From the NCBI RefSeq assembly GCF_039994875.1, contig NZ_CP121196.1, forward strand, positions 3,968,001-4,032,000: 64,000 nt of DNA, given 5' to 3'. The translations under genes and the position numbers were made by a program. The stretch's first letter is position 1, and the number at the start of each line of letters is the position of its first letter. Under the pieces are notes generated by a model. That model searched no databases. It saw only the letters and a program-made list of their open reading frames with translations, and was not told the DNA's origin. This document shows, in pieces, positions 15,897 through 24,614 of the stretch. Origin of the DNA: Telmatobacter sp. DSM 110680. Its GTDB lineage: Bacteria; Acidobacteriota; Terriglobia; Terriglobales; Acidobacteriaceae.

Positions 15897-16832
15897 TCAA
15901 GAAGCACTCACGGAGCAGATCACATCAGAGATTGCAGAAATATGCGAAATCGATTGAGATGTAGGGCCGAGCCACATTCGCAGCCAGACACAGTCGCGCA
16001 CCCGAACCAGGCGCGAATCCACCGGATGGAGCCTCTCGATGGAACGCGCCAGCAGATGGGCAGCAGCCGACACTGAAACTGCTTCCGCCAGCTGTACCGG
16101 CGGAAACTTCTTCTGGAGCATTCCGCTGAGGGCAGGACGAAATGCCGTGGATGGAACGATTCCGCTCTCCACGCGCATTCCTGTCATTCTGCTGACCGCG
16201 AAGGCCAGAACGGGGTCGAGAGTTTGCTCGAATCCGAGATAGATCAGCTTCCCTCCTGCCACGCGTAGCGGCAAAGCGCCAAACGCGTCCAGAAAGAGAC
16301 GTGGCATTGCAGAAGTCAGAACGGCTGCGTCCTGCGAGTCTGGAGAAAGAACGGGACAACTCCACTGCAGAGCCAATGCACGCGTGACGACGGATTCATC
16401 CGTAGCGCGCTGCGCGATCAGCCATTCGCCCAGCCTGCCAGAGCCAGCCGCTGTTTGCGCCTTGAGAGCCTCGCGCAATTGCACGCGCGTGATCCATCCC
16501 TTTTCGAGCATCAGCAACCCCAGGGGGATGCGGTGGCGATAGTTCTCGCAGGGGGCTGCGCGTCCGTCTAGTTCGCGGCGCAACGCGGACAACAGGCAAG
16601 CTTCCGTGCATTCCAGCGAACATGTCCATCCACTTTCGAACATCGGTGTCGAACGATGACGAAACAAATGCATCCAGCTGGAATGGCAACCAGGATTCGC
16701 ACAGCTCCTAAGCAGACCCGGACGAAAGCTGCGATTCCACGCAGTTTCCAAATCAAAATCGATTGAGGAAATTGGTTCTGCGACCTGCGAGGGGAGCGAT
16801 GACGGATCTGCGCGTCGCTTCAGAAGAGACAT
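15897..16832 (-). CDS. MshEN (GspE N-terminal) domain protein with cysteine-rich N-terminus, flagellar-cluster member
   Basis: A 311-residue protein of unknown function. Residues 44-79 hold C44-x4-C49 and C71-x3-C75-x3-C79 with nearby His, a possible zinc site. Residues 103-126 (LGLLMLEKGWITRVQLREAL) and 133-156 (RLGEWLIAQRATDESVVTRA) are two tandem 24-residue MshEN motifs, separated by six residues. They match the published c-di-GMP-binding pattern RLGxxLLxxGLLxxxxLxxxLxxQ, with Pro for the first Arg and Arg for one Gly. The second half resembles the rest of a T2SSE N-terminal domain, but no Walker ATPase follows. It starts inside the end of fliN (13-base overlap) and precedes cheY, so it is co-expressed with the motor switch. 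Binding of c-di-GMP is an inference from the motif. Confidence 0.8.
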   Translation of the reverse strand: MSLLKRRADPSSLPSQVAEPISSIDFDLETAWNRSFRPGLLRSCANPGCHSSWMHLFRHRSTPMFESGWTCSLECTEACLLSALRRELDGRAAPCENYRHRIPLGLLMLEKGWITRVQLREALKAQTAAGSGRLGEWLIAQRATDESVVTRALALQWSCPVLSPDSQDAAVLTSAMPRLFLDAFGALPLRVAGGKLIYLGFEQTLDPVLAFAVSRMTGMRVESGIVPSTAFRPALSGMLQKKFPPVQLAEAVSVSAAAHLLARSIERLHPVDSRLVRVRDCVWLRMWLGPTSQSISHISAISDVICSVSAS

Positions 16833-17587
16833 CGTATGCTCTCCAGCCGTTTCTGCGGTGTTGCAACTTCGGTGACACGCAATCCGAAATTCCCGTTTAC
16901 AAGAACGACTTCGCCGCGCGCAACAATCTTGTCGCCCACAATCAGGTCGACCGGATCAGTCACATGGCGATCCAGTTCCACCACATCGCCGGGGCCGAGT
17001 TCCAGAATCTCTCCCAGGGGCAATTCGCGGCAGCCAAATCGCAGGGCTGCCTCAAGCTCAACATCGAGGAGCAACTCAACGCCCGAACTCGCTTCTGGCT
17101 GCAGGTCCCCCGCATCCTCAGCAGGCGATGGATGCAATCGTGGTGCCGGGAATTGTTTTTCATCGCGTGCATTCCGGTATTGCAATGCATCGAGAACCCA
17201 GATCATCCATGAGCCGCCCGGCGAAACCAACCGGAAGCCTCGTGTACATACGTCCAAAGGGTCAGCAGGATGAATCGCTTCAATTCGGCAGGATTTACCC
17301 GAGGTTGAGAGGAAGTCGCCCGCCGCGGACTCCGCAATCTCACGCAAAAACTCGACCCAGGCACCTGTCTGATCCGCGCCTTCTCCGAGAAGCGGGGACT
17401 TGACGATCTCGCGATCAAGCATGACTGTGAAATTTCCAGTGACATCGCCGGAGATTTCTGCAACCAGAGCCTGCCCCGGAACGACGGCCGGAGGCAATTC
17501 ACACTCGGCCAAGTGGGGCTCGCCCGCCAGGGCCTGCGAAAAGAGGGTGGTCGCGGCCGATATCCAGCAATCCATGTAGGTCTTCAT
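16820..17587 (-). CDS. fliN: Flagellar motor switch protein FliN/FliY-like (long form)
   Basis: A 255-residue switch-complex protein. The C-terminal SpoA domain is clear: VELLLDVELEAALRFGCRELPLGEILELGPGDVVELDRHVTDPVDLIVGDKIVARGEVVLVNGNFGLRVTEV. The N-terminal 140 residues (with ISGDVTGNFTVMLDREIVKSPLL and an EFLREIAESAAGDFL helix) look like a degenerate CheC/CheX-type domain, as in FliY, but I see no E-x2-N catalytic pair, so phosphatase activity is doubtful. The ATG at 17587 overlaps the fliM stop (ATGA) with AGGAAGAG upstream. A second, short SpoA protein is encoded at 24947-25288. Confidence 0.88.
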   Translation of the reverse strand: MKTYMDCWISAATTLFSQALAGEPHLAECELPPAVVPGQALVAEISGDVTGNFTVMLDREIVKSPLLGEGADQTGAWVEFLREIAESAAGDFLSTSGKSCRIEAIHPADPLDVCTRGFRLVSPGGSWMIWVLDALQYRNARDEKQFPAPRLHPSPAEDAGDLQPEASSGVELLLDVELEAALRFGCRELPLGEILELGPGDVVELDRHVTDPVDLIVGDKIVARGEVVLVNGNFGLRVTEVATPQKRLESIRCLF

Positions 17588-18549
17588 GTGCGCGGCTCTT
17601 CCTGAGGCGCTTGTATTCGCGCGGCCCGGTGCGCTCCATGCCGGACGGGTTCTGCTGGAGCAAGATACTGTCCGCCCACCCTCCATTCAGCCGGTACTGC
17701 GGCCGAAAGATTCAGCCGCAACACGCTTCCGGGCGAAAGGTTTTGAATTTCGCACGCGGGCAGACGGACCGGAGGCAGTTGCAGACATCCGCCAAAACTA
17801 ATCTTCCGGGCCGCCGTCTCCAGGCTGGCTCGCGTTTCCGGTGCGTGGCGGCGATGTCGCCCCCAGTCCGAGGTCAGGCGGCGAAGGATTGTATTGGCTA
17901 CCACAGCCGGAAAAGCAAGATTGAGCAGCCCGGAACCCTGCGGCATGCGCACTTCGAAACTCAGGCAAAGCGTCTTCTCGGTGACGGACATGATGCGCGC
18001 AACCTGCGTCTGCATCTGTCGACGTTCAAAATTGAAGCTGAGACCAACGGACTGCCAGGCCGCTGTCAATTCGCGACAAATGATCTCAACCACGCTGCCC
18101 AGAATGGCCTCTTCGATATCCGTGAGTTCGCGAAGTGGCCCCTCCCGTCCCTCTCCTCCCAGCAGGAGATCGATGATGGGCGGCGCGAGCGCAAGGTCGA
18201 GTTGCAGAACCGACAAGGCGCCAAGTGGTTCAAGGCGAACCGAAGAGACATAACTGATCTCGGGGATGCGCATTAGGAATTCATTGAACGGAATCTGCTC
18301 GGCCGAAACCAGGTTGACCTGAAACTTGCACCGCAACCAAGCCGCAAGATTGTGGGTGAGGTTACGCGCAAACAAATCATTCAGCATACTGATGGCGCGG
18401 AGTTGCTCATTGGAAATCTGGCCCGCACGGTTGAAGTTGTAAGGAACCACGCTGGTGGATCTATCCAAATCCTCGACCGCGGCCGGCGTGGTGGTCCGGG
18501 CAGCTTGAAACAGAGCGTCGATCTCGTCTTGCTTGAGCATCTTCTCCAT
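17584..18549 (-). CDS. fliM: Flagellar motor switch protein FliM
   Basis: FliM links CheY-P to the rotor C ring. The 321-residue protein starts with MEKMLKQDEIDALFQAA, the CheY-P-binding segment. The middle domain includes YNFNRAGQISNEQLRAISMLNDLFARNLTHNLAAWLRCKFQVN, then LLLGGEGREGPLRELTDIEEAILGSVVEIICRELTAAWQSV. The C-terminal SpoA-like part (about 240-321) is more diverged, with only LPACEIQNLSPGSVLRLNL easily recognised. The gene follows fliA by about 55 bases and overlaps fliN. Confidence 0.94.
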   Translation of the reverse strand: MEKMLKQDEIDALFQAARTTTPAAVEDLDRSTSVVPYNFNRAGQISNEQLRAISMLNDLFARNLTHNLAAWLRCKFQVNLVSAEQIPFNEFLMRIPEISYVSSVRLEPLGALSVLQLDLALAPPIIDLLLGGEGREGPLRELTDIEEAILGSVVEIICRELTAAWQSVGLSFNFERRQMQTQVARIMSVTEKTLCLSFEVRMPQGSGLLNLAFPAVVANTILRRLTSDWGRHRRHAPETRASLETAARKISFGGCLQLPPVRLPACEIQNLSPGSVLRLNLSAAVPAEWRVGGQYLAPAEPVRHGAHRAARIQAPQEEPRT

Positions 18550-18603
18550 TCGGACAGACTCCTTACTCTTCCCAACACGTCAGGTATAGACCGGGAGATC
18601 GAT

Positions 18604-19437
18604 TCAGATTGTTGCGCTTCGACGCGTAACTCGTCCGATACGCCCCCGACCCGCAAGATCCTGCATCGCCACCCGCAAGTGCACTACCGCCGAAGCGTGA
18701 ATCTGCGATACGCGGGATTCCACCACCCCAAGCGCCAGACCAATCTCGCGCATTGTCAATTCCTCGAAGTAGTAGAGCGTCATTACCAGCCGCTCGCGTT
18801 CAGGAAGTCGCTCAATCGCTTCCCGAAGCTTGTCTTGGAGTTCGCCTCGCAAGCAGCAGAACAGAGGGTCTTCTTCCGGACGTCCCGGAACATAGGCTAG
18901 TTCTTCTTCGCCCGAGTCCTCATTGCGCTCCACGTGCAGGGTGCCGATTTCGAGCCCCTTGAGGTCCCCCAGCAGCGACTGATATTCCTCAAGGCTTACT
19001 TTCATTTCAGCGGCGATCTCAGCTTCGCCGGGAGATCGACCCAAACGACCCGTCAGCGCTCGAATTGCTTCTTCAGCCTCCCTGCCCTTGCGGCGCAGCT
19101 CGCGCGGGCTCCAGTCCAGACTTCGCAGACTGTCTAGAATCGCGCCCCGGATACGGAACTGTGCATAGCTGCGGAACTGCACTTTTTTCTGTGGATCGAA
19201 CTTCGCGAAGGCGTCCATGAGGCCTACCACTCCCGCCGATACGAGGTCTTCAATATCCACGTGCTGCGGCAGTCGCTCATGAATGCGACGGGCCAGATAT
19301 CGAACGATGGGCAGATGCTCAAGCAATAATCGCTCCTGCTCGCCATTCAACGACTCGGCCGGAATCGCCGGCGGATAGCCTCCCTGAGAGGCCGCTCTCC
19401 GCCGTGTTTCCGGAATTGCTACGGTATCAATGCCCAT
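18604..19437 (-). CDS. fliA: RNA polymerase sigma-28 factor FliA
   Basis: Flagellar sigma factor of about 277 residues. Region 2 is LPIVRYLARRIHERLP ... EDLVSAGVVGLMDAFAKFDPQKKVQFRSYAQFRIRGAILDSLRSLDW, with the FliA/WhiG-type SPRELRRKGRE just after. Region 4 is LPERERLVMTLYYFEELTMREIGLALGVVESRVSQIHASAVVHLR. The ATG at 19437 (AGGGA upstream) is chosen over a TTG at 19458. It lies between flhA and fliM. A matching GCCGATAA promoter is found before flgM, whose product should inhibit this protein. Confidence 0.95.
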   Translation of the reverse strand: MGIDTVAIPETRRRAASQGGYPPAIPAESLNGEQERLLLEHLPIVRYLARRIHERLPQHVDIEDLVSAGVVGLMDAFAKFDPQKKVQFRSYAQFRIRGAILDSLRSLDWSPRELRRKGREAEEAIRALTGRLGRSPGEAEIAAEMKVSLEEYQSLLGDLKGLEIGTLHVERNEDSGEEELAYVPGRPEEDPLFCCLRGELQDKLREAIERLPERERLVMTLYYFEELTMREIGLALGVVESRVSQIHASAVVHLRVAMQDLAGRGRIGRVTRRSATI

Positions 19438-19492
19438 GCCATTCCCTCGCCTTCGCAATACTCTTGTCGCCTCTACCCGATGCCGCTCGCGT

Positions 19493-21595
19493 TTACCGGA
19501 TAGTCCCCGCCGGTTTCAGGCGAATTTCCGCAGGTATCTCTGCAGCCGCCACCACTGCAAGTCTTGGCATGACCGGATCCAGCCACCGCTTGACGTGGTA
19601 ACGAGCCGGACTTGGACAAAGGAGCACGGGAAGGGCCGAGGAGTTGGAGGCACCGATTAGATGCTTCAAAGAATCGGCAAGCCGGCGCACCAGCGGAATG
19701 GTAGGCACCGAGTTTGTGGGCAGAAATCGCTGACTGCCTTCTGGCGCAAAAGACGCGAGGATATCCTCTTCGATTGCTGGATCCAGCAACAGGACCGGCA
19801 ATTGCCCATCCTGATCGAGCAGCGGAGCAATCAGCCTGCGGCCAAGTGCCTGGCGCGCGGCCTCGACCAAAGCGACGAGGCCCTTGTTCACGGCAGCCAC
19901 TTCGAGCAAGGCCTCGAGAATTGCTCCAAGATCACGAATCGATACGCGTTCGCGCAAGAGCTGCTCAAGGACGCGCTCCACCTCTCCGAGCGTCAGCAGC
20001 TTCGGGACCAGTTCCTCCAGCAGCTTTGGGTGGCTGTCATTCAAAGTGTCCATTAGTCGCTTGGATTCGGCGCGCCCCAGAAGTTCGTGTGCATGCCTGC
20101 GAATCAACTCACCGAGATGAGTCGTAATCACGGTGACGCTATCGACGACCGAATATCCTGCGGCGATAGCCTGTTCCTCAATGGCAGAAGCTATCCAGAC
20201 GGCCGGGACGCCAAACGCCGGTTCACGAGTTTCCTTGCCGGGGAGCGGCCGGCGCTGCGGATCGCCGGACACCGCCAGCATCTGCGTACCTTCCAGCTGC
20301 CAACGGGCGATCTCGATGCCGCGCAGGGACACAAGATACTCACGCGGGCGGAGACGGAGATTGTCGGAGATGTGCACCGGGGGAACAAGAAAACCCATCT
20401 CGGCGGAGAGATGACGGCGAAGTGCACGAACGCGATTCAAAAGCATGCCGCCCTGCTTCTCATCCACAAGCGGGATAAGCTGGAAGCCAATCTCGAGCGA
20501 AAGCTCTTCAAGGCGAAGCAGACCGGCCAGATCAGCCGATGGAGCCTGGTCCTGTTTCTTCTTCTCATTGGAGCTAATCTCAGAGATCAAGGCCGGTTCC
20601 GGAGATGCTGCAATCCTGCGTCCGAGCAAAAAGAGGACAGCAGCGACCAGCAGAAATGTAAATCCCGGCAGCCCCGGGATCAGGCACATGGCAGCGCAAA
20701 CCGCGCTCGCAATATAAAGAGTCGCAGGTCGCGCGAAAAGCTGCTGGCGAATCTCGGTCCCTAGCATTCCGGCTGAATTAGCCCGCGTCAACGTGATGCC
20801 GCCAGCTACTGAAACCAGCAGCGAAGGCACCAGCGTTACCAGTCCGTCTCCTACGGTCAGGACGGTATAAGTTCGGGCAGCTTCGCCGAGTTCGACTCCC
20901 TGCTGCAATGTGCCAATCAGCAGACCCGCGATGATATTGATGGCGGTGATAAGAATGGTCGCCATCGAATCGCGCTGGTTGAAGCGCGCTGCGCCATCCA
21001 TCGCGCCATAGAATTCAGCCTCCCGCGCTATGCTTTGGCGGCGCCGCCGCGCTTCGGCCTCATCAATCAGGCCGGCATTCATATCTGCATCGATGGCCAT
21101 CTGCTTGCCCGGCAGCGCATCGAGCGTGAAGCGCGCAGTCACCTCGGCCGTGCGAACAGCTCCGTGGGAGACGACCAGAAACTGAATCGCAACAAGAGCG
21201 AGAAACAGGACGAATCCCACGATGTAATTGCCGCCCACCACAAACTGGCCGAAGGCTTCAATCACCTTTCGGGCGGCACCCGTTCCTTCGGACCCGTGCA
21301 GCAGGATTCGACGGCTGGAAGCAATATTCAGCGCAAGTCGGAACAACGTCAGCAACAGGAGCAGCGTGGGAAAGACGGAAAGCTCGACGGCGCGGCGGAT
21401 TTGAATGGACGAAAGAAACACGATAATCGAAGCGGCCATCGAGAGGGTAAGAAGAAGGTCAAGCGCCATGGCCGGAAGCGGAATCAGCATGACGAAGATG
21501 ACACTGATGGCGCCGATGGGCAGAACGTAGTCACGCAGCCGGTGGAGGATACCGGCAGGCGCGAGTGGCGCGGGGTTCAGGATAGCGGTACTCAT
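19493..21595 (-). CDS. flhA: Flagellar type III export protein FlhA
   Basis: A 700-residue export-gate protein. The N-terminal half has about eight membrane helices (YVLPIGAISVIFVMLIPLP, ALDLLLTLSMAASIIVFL and so on) and the FHIPEP-type loop LPGKQMAIDADMNAGLIDEAEARRRRQ. The C-terminal cytoplasmic half includes GSWMEGVQ-like segments such as VVDSVTVITTHLGELIRRHAHELLGR. The start overlaps the flhB stop (ATGA). The gene is followed directly by fliA; flhF and flhG, often found here, are absent. Length matches the family's usual 690-700. Confidence 0.96.
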   Translation of the reverse strand: MSTAILNPAPLAPAGILHRLRDYVLPIGAISVIFVMLIPLPAMALDLLLTLSMAASIIVFLSSIQIRRAVELSVFPTLLLLLTLFRLALNIASSRRILLHGSEGTGAARKVIEAFGQFVVGGNYIVGFVLFLALVAIQFLVVSHGAVRTAEVTARFTLDALPGKQMAIDADMNAGLIDEAEARRRRQSIAREAEFYGAMDGAARFNQRDSMATILITAINIIAGLLIGTLQQGVELGEAARTYTVLTVGDGLVTLVPSLLVSVAGGITLTRANSAGMLGTEIRQQLFARPATLYIASAVCAAMCLIPGLPGFTFLLVAAVLFLLGRRIAASPEPALISEISSNEKKKQDQAPSADLAGLLRLEELSLEIGFQLIPLVDEKQGGMLLNRVRALRRHLSAEMGFLVPPVHISDNLRLRPREYLVSLRGIEIARWQLEGTQMLAVSGDPQRRPLPGKETREPAFGVPAVWIASAIEEQAIAAGYSVVDSVTVITTHLGELIRRHAHELLGRAESKRLMDTLNDSHPKLLEELVPKLLTLGEVERVLEQLLRERVSIRDLGAILEALLEVAAVNKGLVALVEAARQALGRRLIAPLLDQDGQLPVLLLDPAIEEDILASFAPEGSQRFLPTNSVPTIPLVRRLADSLKHLIGASNSSALPVLLCPSPARYHVKRWLDPVMPRLAVVAAAEIPAEIRLKPAGTIR

Positions 21596-22794
21596 CGTGG
21601 GCCTCGATCGAATGGAAGATCAGAATCAACGAATGTTTTCCTGGAGGTTGACGCTCCGGGGGGTGCTCCGGCATTACGCTGCTGCGGAACTGGAGTTCGA
21701 GCAGCGGATTGCGCTGCAGCCTGCCGTGCGCGGCGCTCCCGCATTTCGGTCTCAACGCGCTGACGATAGAGGTAGGCGAGAATCGCAGCGACTGCGGCAT
21801 ACAGTTCTGTCGGAATGGTGTGTCCTACTTCCACGGTGCGATAGAGGGAGCGGGCCAAAGGCGGGTTTTCAACAATCGGCACGCCTGCCCAGCGCGCTTC
21901 AACTTTGATCTCATCGGCAAGAAGATTGCGGCCCTTGGCCAGAACTCTGGGTGCATCCATCGCGATGAAGTCAAAACCCAATGCAACGGCGTAGTGCGTG
22001 GGATTGGTCAGGATCACTGCGGCTTTCGAGACATCCGTCTTGACCTTCCGGCGGCGCATCTGGCGCTGCAGACTGCGAATGCGACCACGGGTTTGAGGAC
22101 TGCCTTCAGTCTCCTTGAACTCCTGCTTCATCTCCTCGCGGCTCATCATGAGTCGCGATTCGCGGCTCCGCCATTCGACCATGTAGTCCACTACCGCCCA
22201 TGCAAGCAGCAGCCATGCGGATGCAACGAGAAGGCCGTAAATATCGGCCGAAAGCGAATCGAGCCGTGACGTCGAAAAGGGAGGGATGGTTAGTTCGCGT
22301 GCGATTCGTTGAACAGCAAACACAGCCAGCAGACTGGCTGGGAGAAGAGATTTTCCAAGACGGGCCGCGGCTCGCAGAGAGAAAAGGTTTTGTATGTTTG
22401 AAGCCGGGTTAACGCGGTCGAGCCGGAAACCGACAGCGCCCATGTTGATTTGCAGACCGCCAGTTTGAAGGACCCCGGCCAAGGCAGCCGCAACAGCGAT
22501 GGATCCCATAATCACGCCGACCGGAAGCAACGCGCTCATCACGAGACGACGGATCGCGAAAAGGGTCGGCTGAAGCGTGGAGGGTTCCCATGCATCTGCA
22601 ACGCACAGATTGAGTGCAGCGGAGAAAGAGGAGCGGAAGGTGTCCAGAACGTTTTGGCCTAAAAACCCCAGCGAAAGAACTCCGGCGAGCGTCGCCACAG
22701 CCGAGGAAAGTTCCCGGCTATGCAGGATATCGCCATCTTTGCGCGCTTTCTCACGCCGATGGGGAGAAGCCTGCTCGTTGCGATCTCCAGGCAT
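21592..22794 (-). CDS. flhB: Flagellar type III export switch protein FlhB
   Basis: FlhB sets export specificity by self-cleavage. The 400-residue protein starts with DRNEQASPHRREKARKDGDILHSRE, the usual hydrophilic N-terminus, followed by four membrane segments. The NPTH autocleavage site is at 264-267 (ILTNPTHYAVAL). The cytoplasmic tail after about 355 is extended, rich in Ala/Arg/Pro, and of variable type. Spacing to fliR is three bases and it overlaps flhA, so the three genes are tightly coupled. Confidence 0.96.
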   Translation of the reverse strand: MPGDRNEQASPHRREKARKDGDILHSRELSSAVATLAGVLSLGFLGQNVLDTFRSSFSAALNLCVADAWEPSTLQPTLFAIRRLVMSALLPVGVIMGSIAVAAALAGVLQTGGLQINMGAVGFRLDRVNPASNIQNLFSLRAAARLGKSLLPASLLAVFAVQRIARELTIPPFSTSRLDSLSADIYGLLVASAWLLLAWAVVDYMVEWRSRESRLMMSREEMKQEFKETEGSPQTRGRIRSLQRQMRRRKVKTDVSKAAVILTNPTHYAVALGFDFIAMDAPRVLAKGRNLLADEIKVEARWAGVPIVENPPLARSLYRTVEVGHTIPTELYAAVAAILAYLYRQRVETEMRERRARQAAAQSAARTPVPQQRNAGAPPGASTSRKTFVDSDLPFDRGPR

Positions 22795-22797
22795 TGG

Positions 22798-23586
22798 CTA
22801 CCCTCCCAGTCCAAAGCCTGGCGATCTTGCAGGTCCTTGCAACAGCTTTTCCGCCATGTCGAGAAGTCCCGCAAAGCGCGCTTCGATAAAACGAGGCCAC
22901 AAGGCCAGAGAGCCGATAAGGACGGCAAATCCGACAAGGGTTTTGAGGGGCACAGTCAGCGACATAACCGGCAACTGCGGACTGAGTTTACTGAGCAGCG
23001 CAACCGCAACCTCAATCAGCATGGTGGCCGCAAGGATGGGCGCCGCCAATTCCACCGCGGCGAGGAAAATGCCACCCGCCGCCTGAACGATCGCATGCGC
23101 GGTGAGCGGTGCGAGGGTGTACGCACCCAGAGGCACAGCACGAAAGCTGCGCACTAACGATGCCAGCAGAATGCGATCAAGGCCCGCTGCGATTAGAACC
23201 AGCGTTCCCATCAGTTGAAAGAGGTCACCCATCAGCGGTGTCTGGATATTGGAAGTGGGGTCAAGAAGATTGACCATCGAGAAACTGAATTGCACTCCGG
23301 CAATCTGCCCGGCGAACAAAAGCATCTCGTTCATAAGCGAAAGCACCAGGCCGTAGACAAGTCCGACAGCGATCTCGCTCAGCAGAGCAGTGAAGGAGAT
23401 TTCGGTGTGTCCAGCAGGCAACGAGGCGACCAGCGGAGCAAGCAAAAGCGCAACCGCGCCGACGAAAACAGCTTTGGTCCGGGCTGGAAGAGCGGAGGAA
23501 GAGAAAAAGGGCGCAAAGACAACAATCCCGCTGATGCGTATCAAAGTTAGAACCATCGCACTCAAAAAGCTCGCCCAAGTGGCCAT
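22798..23586 (-). CDS. fliR: Flagellar biosynthetic protein FliR
   Basis: Integral membrane subunit of the export gate, 262 residues with about six membrane helices. Recognised stretches are MVLTLIRISGIVVFAPFFSS near the N-terminus, EIAVGLVYGLVLSLMNEMLLFAGQIAGVQFSFSMVNLLDP, and PLKTLVGFAVLIGSLALWP at the end. The ATG at 23586 is used; a TTG codon directly in front is also in frame. It lies between fliQ and flhB in the standard fliOPQR-flhB order. Confidence 0.94.
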   Translation of the reverse strand: MATWASFLSAMVLTLIRISGIVVFAPFFSSSALPARTKAVFVGAVALLLAPLVASLPAGHTEISFTALLSEIAVGLVYGLVLSLMNEMLLFAGQIAGVQFSFSMVNLLDPTSNIQTPLMGDLFQLMGTLVLIAAGLDRILLASLVRSFRAVPLGAYTLAPLTAHAIVQAAGGIFLAAVELAAPILAATMLIEVAVALLSKLSPQLPVMSLTVPLKTLVGFAVLIGSLALWPRFIEARFAGLLDMAEKLLQGPARSPGFGLGG

Positions 23587-23626
23587 CAAAATCGCAACTC
23601 CGATCAGGTCCAGATCACCCGGTCCC

Positions 23627-23896
23627 TTAGCCCAGATAGCGGTGAAGGTCCGACATCAGCAGAAGGGTGTAAGCAGCCAGCCGCCCGAGAAACCACGGCA
23701 TGCCCACCAGCAGGATGAGCGCCACGACCGCGAGACGCGGCACAGCAGTCAGCGACTGTTCCTGAAGACTGGTGAGGGTTTGGACAAGCGTGAGAATGAA
23801 GCCAAGTAAAACTGCTGCGACCAGCACCGGCGCACTCAGGATCATGGCCTCCTTCATTAACTGGCGAAGTAGCTCGGCAACAAGATCAGGAGTCAT
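23627..23896 (-). CDS. fliQ: Flagellar biosynthetic protein FliQ
   Basis: An 89-residue export-gate protein with two membrane helices (ILSAPVLVAAVLLGFILTLVQ and LAVVALILLVGMPWFLGRLAAYTLLL). The connecting segment TSLQEQSLTAVPR is the conserved FliQ loop (T-x-xQEQTLxxxPK). Length equals the family's usual 85-90. The gene begins ten bases after fliP. Confidence 0.94.
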   Translation of the reverse strand: MTPDLVAELLRQLMKEAMILSAPVLVAAVLLGFILTLVQTLTSLQEQSLTAVPRLAVVALILLVGMPWFLGRLAAYTLLLMSDLHRYLG

Positions 23897-23906
23897 GCAG
23901 TCTTCC

Positions 23907-24614
23907 TTAGAAGCTTTTAAGCAGCGAGTGAGCCAGCAAATTCCAGCCGTCGACCATCACGAACAGCAGAATCTTGAGTGGCGTGGAGATGACCACAGGC
24001 GGCAACTGGAACATGCCTATCGAGGTTGTGATCGCGGCCGTCACCATATCAACCAGCAGAAATGGCAGAAACAGCACAGCGCCAATCGCAAACCCTGCTT
24101 TCAACTCAGAAAGGATGTAAGCCGGAACGACGACGCGCATAGGAAGATCGTCGGGTGCGTTGGGGCGCGGAATCTGACCCGCCGCCGTGAACAGCGCGAG
24201 GTCCTTCTCGCGGGAGTAGTGCAACAGAAAATGCTTGATCGGCTGCGATCCGCGATCGATCGCGTCCCAGCCCGTAATCTGTCCCGCGCGATACGGCTGT
24301 ACAGCCTGCTGATCCACCTGGCCGAGTACTGGGGTCATCAGGAACCAGGTCATCATCAGGCCTAGACCGAGTAGCGTGGGGTTAGAGGGGGCAGTCTGCG
24401 TGCCGAGCGCCTGCCGCAAGAAGTGGAATACCACCATCAGCCGGACCAGGGGCGTCATGCACATCAGGATTGCCGGAAGAAGCGTGATCAGGGTGAGTGC
24501 GAAGAGAATCGTCCACGGCGTCGAGTCGGAAGGATGCAAACGTGCGTTGAGATCGGGCAGAAGTTGCGAGGTTGCGGGAACAGCTACGCGTGCTGCCACA
24601 AGGAGCGTCATCAT
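23907..24614 (-). CDS. fliP: Flagellar biosynthetic protein FliP
   Basis: Export-gate core protein, 235 residues. Conserved stretches are TPWTILFALTLITLLPAILMCMTPLVRLMVVFHFLRQALGTQTAPSNPTLLGLGLMMTWFLM and, after a loop, VVVPAYILSELKAGFAIGAVLFLPFLLVDMVTAAITTSIGMFQLPP. A cleavable signal segment is present at the N-terminus (LLVAARVAVPA). The ATGA overlap with fliO shows coupling. Family assignment is very secure. Confidence 0.96.
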   Translation of the reverse strand: MMTLLVAARVAVPATSQLLPDLNARLHPSDSTPWTILFALTLITLLPAILMCMTPLVRLMVVFHFLRQALGTQTAPSNPTLLGLGLMMTWFLMTPVLGQVDQQAVQPYRAGQITGWDAIDRGSQPIKHFLLHYSREKDLALFTAAGQIPRPNAPDDLPMRVVVPAYILSELKAGFAIGAVLFLPFLLVDMVTAAITTSIGMFQLPPVVISTPLKILLFVMVDGWNLLAHSLLKSF

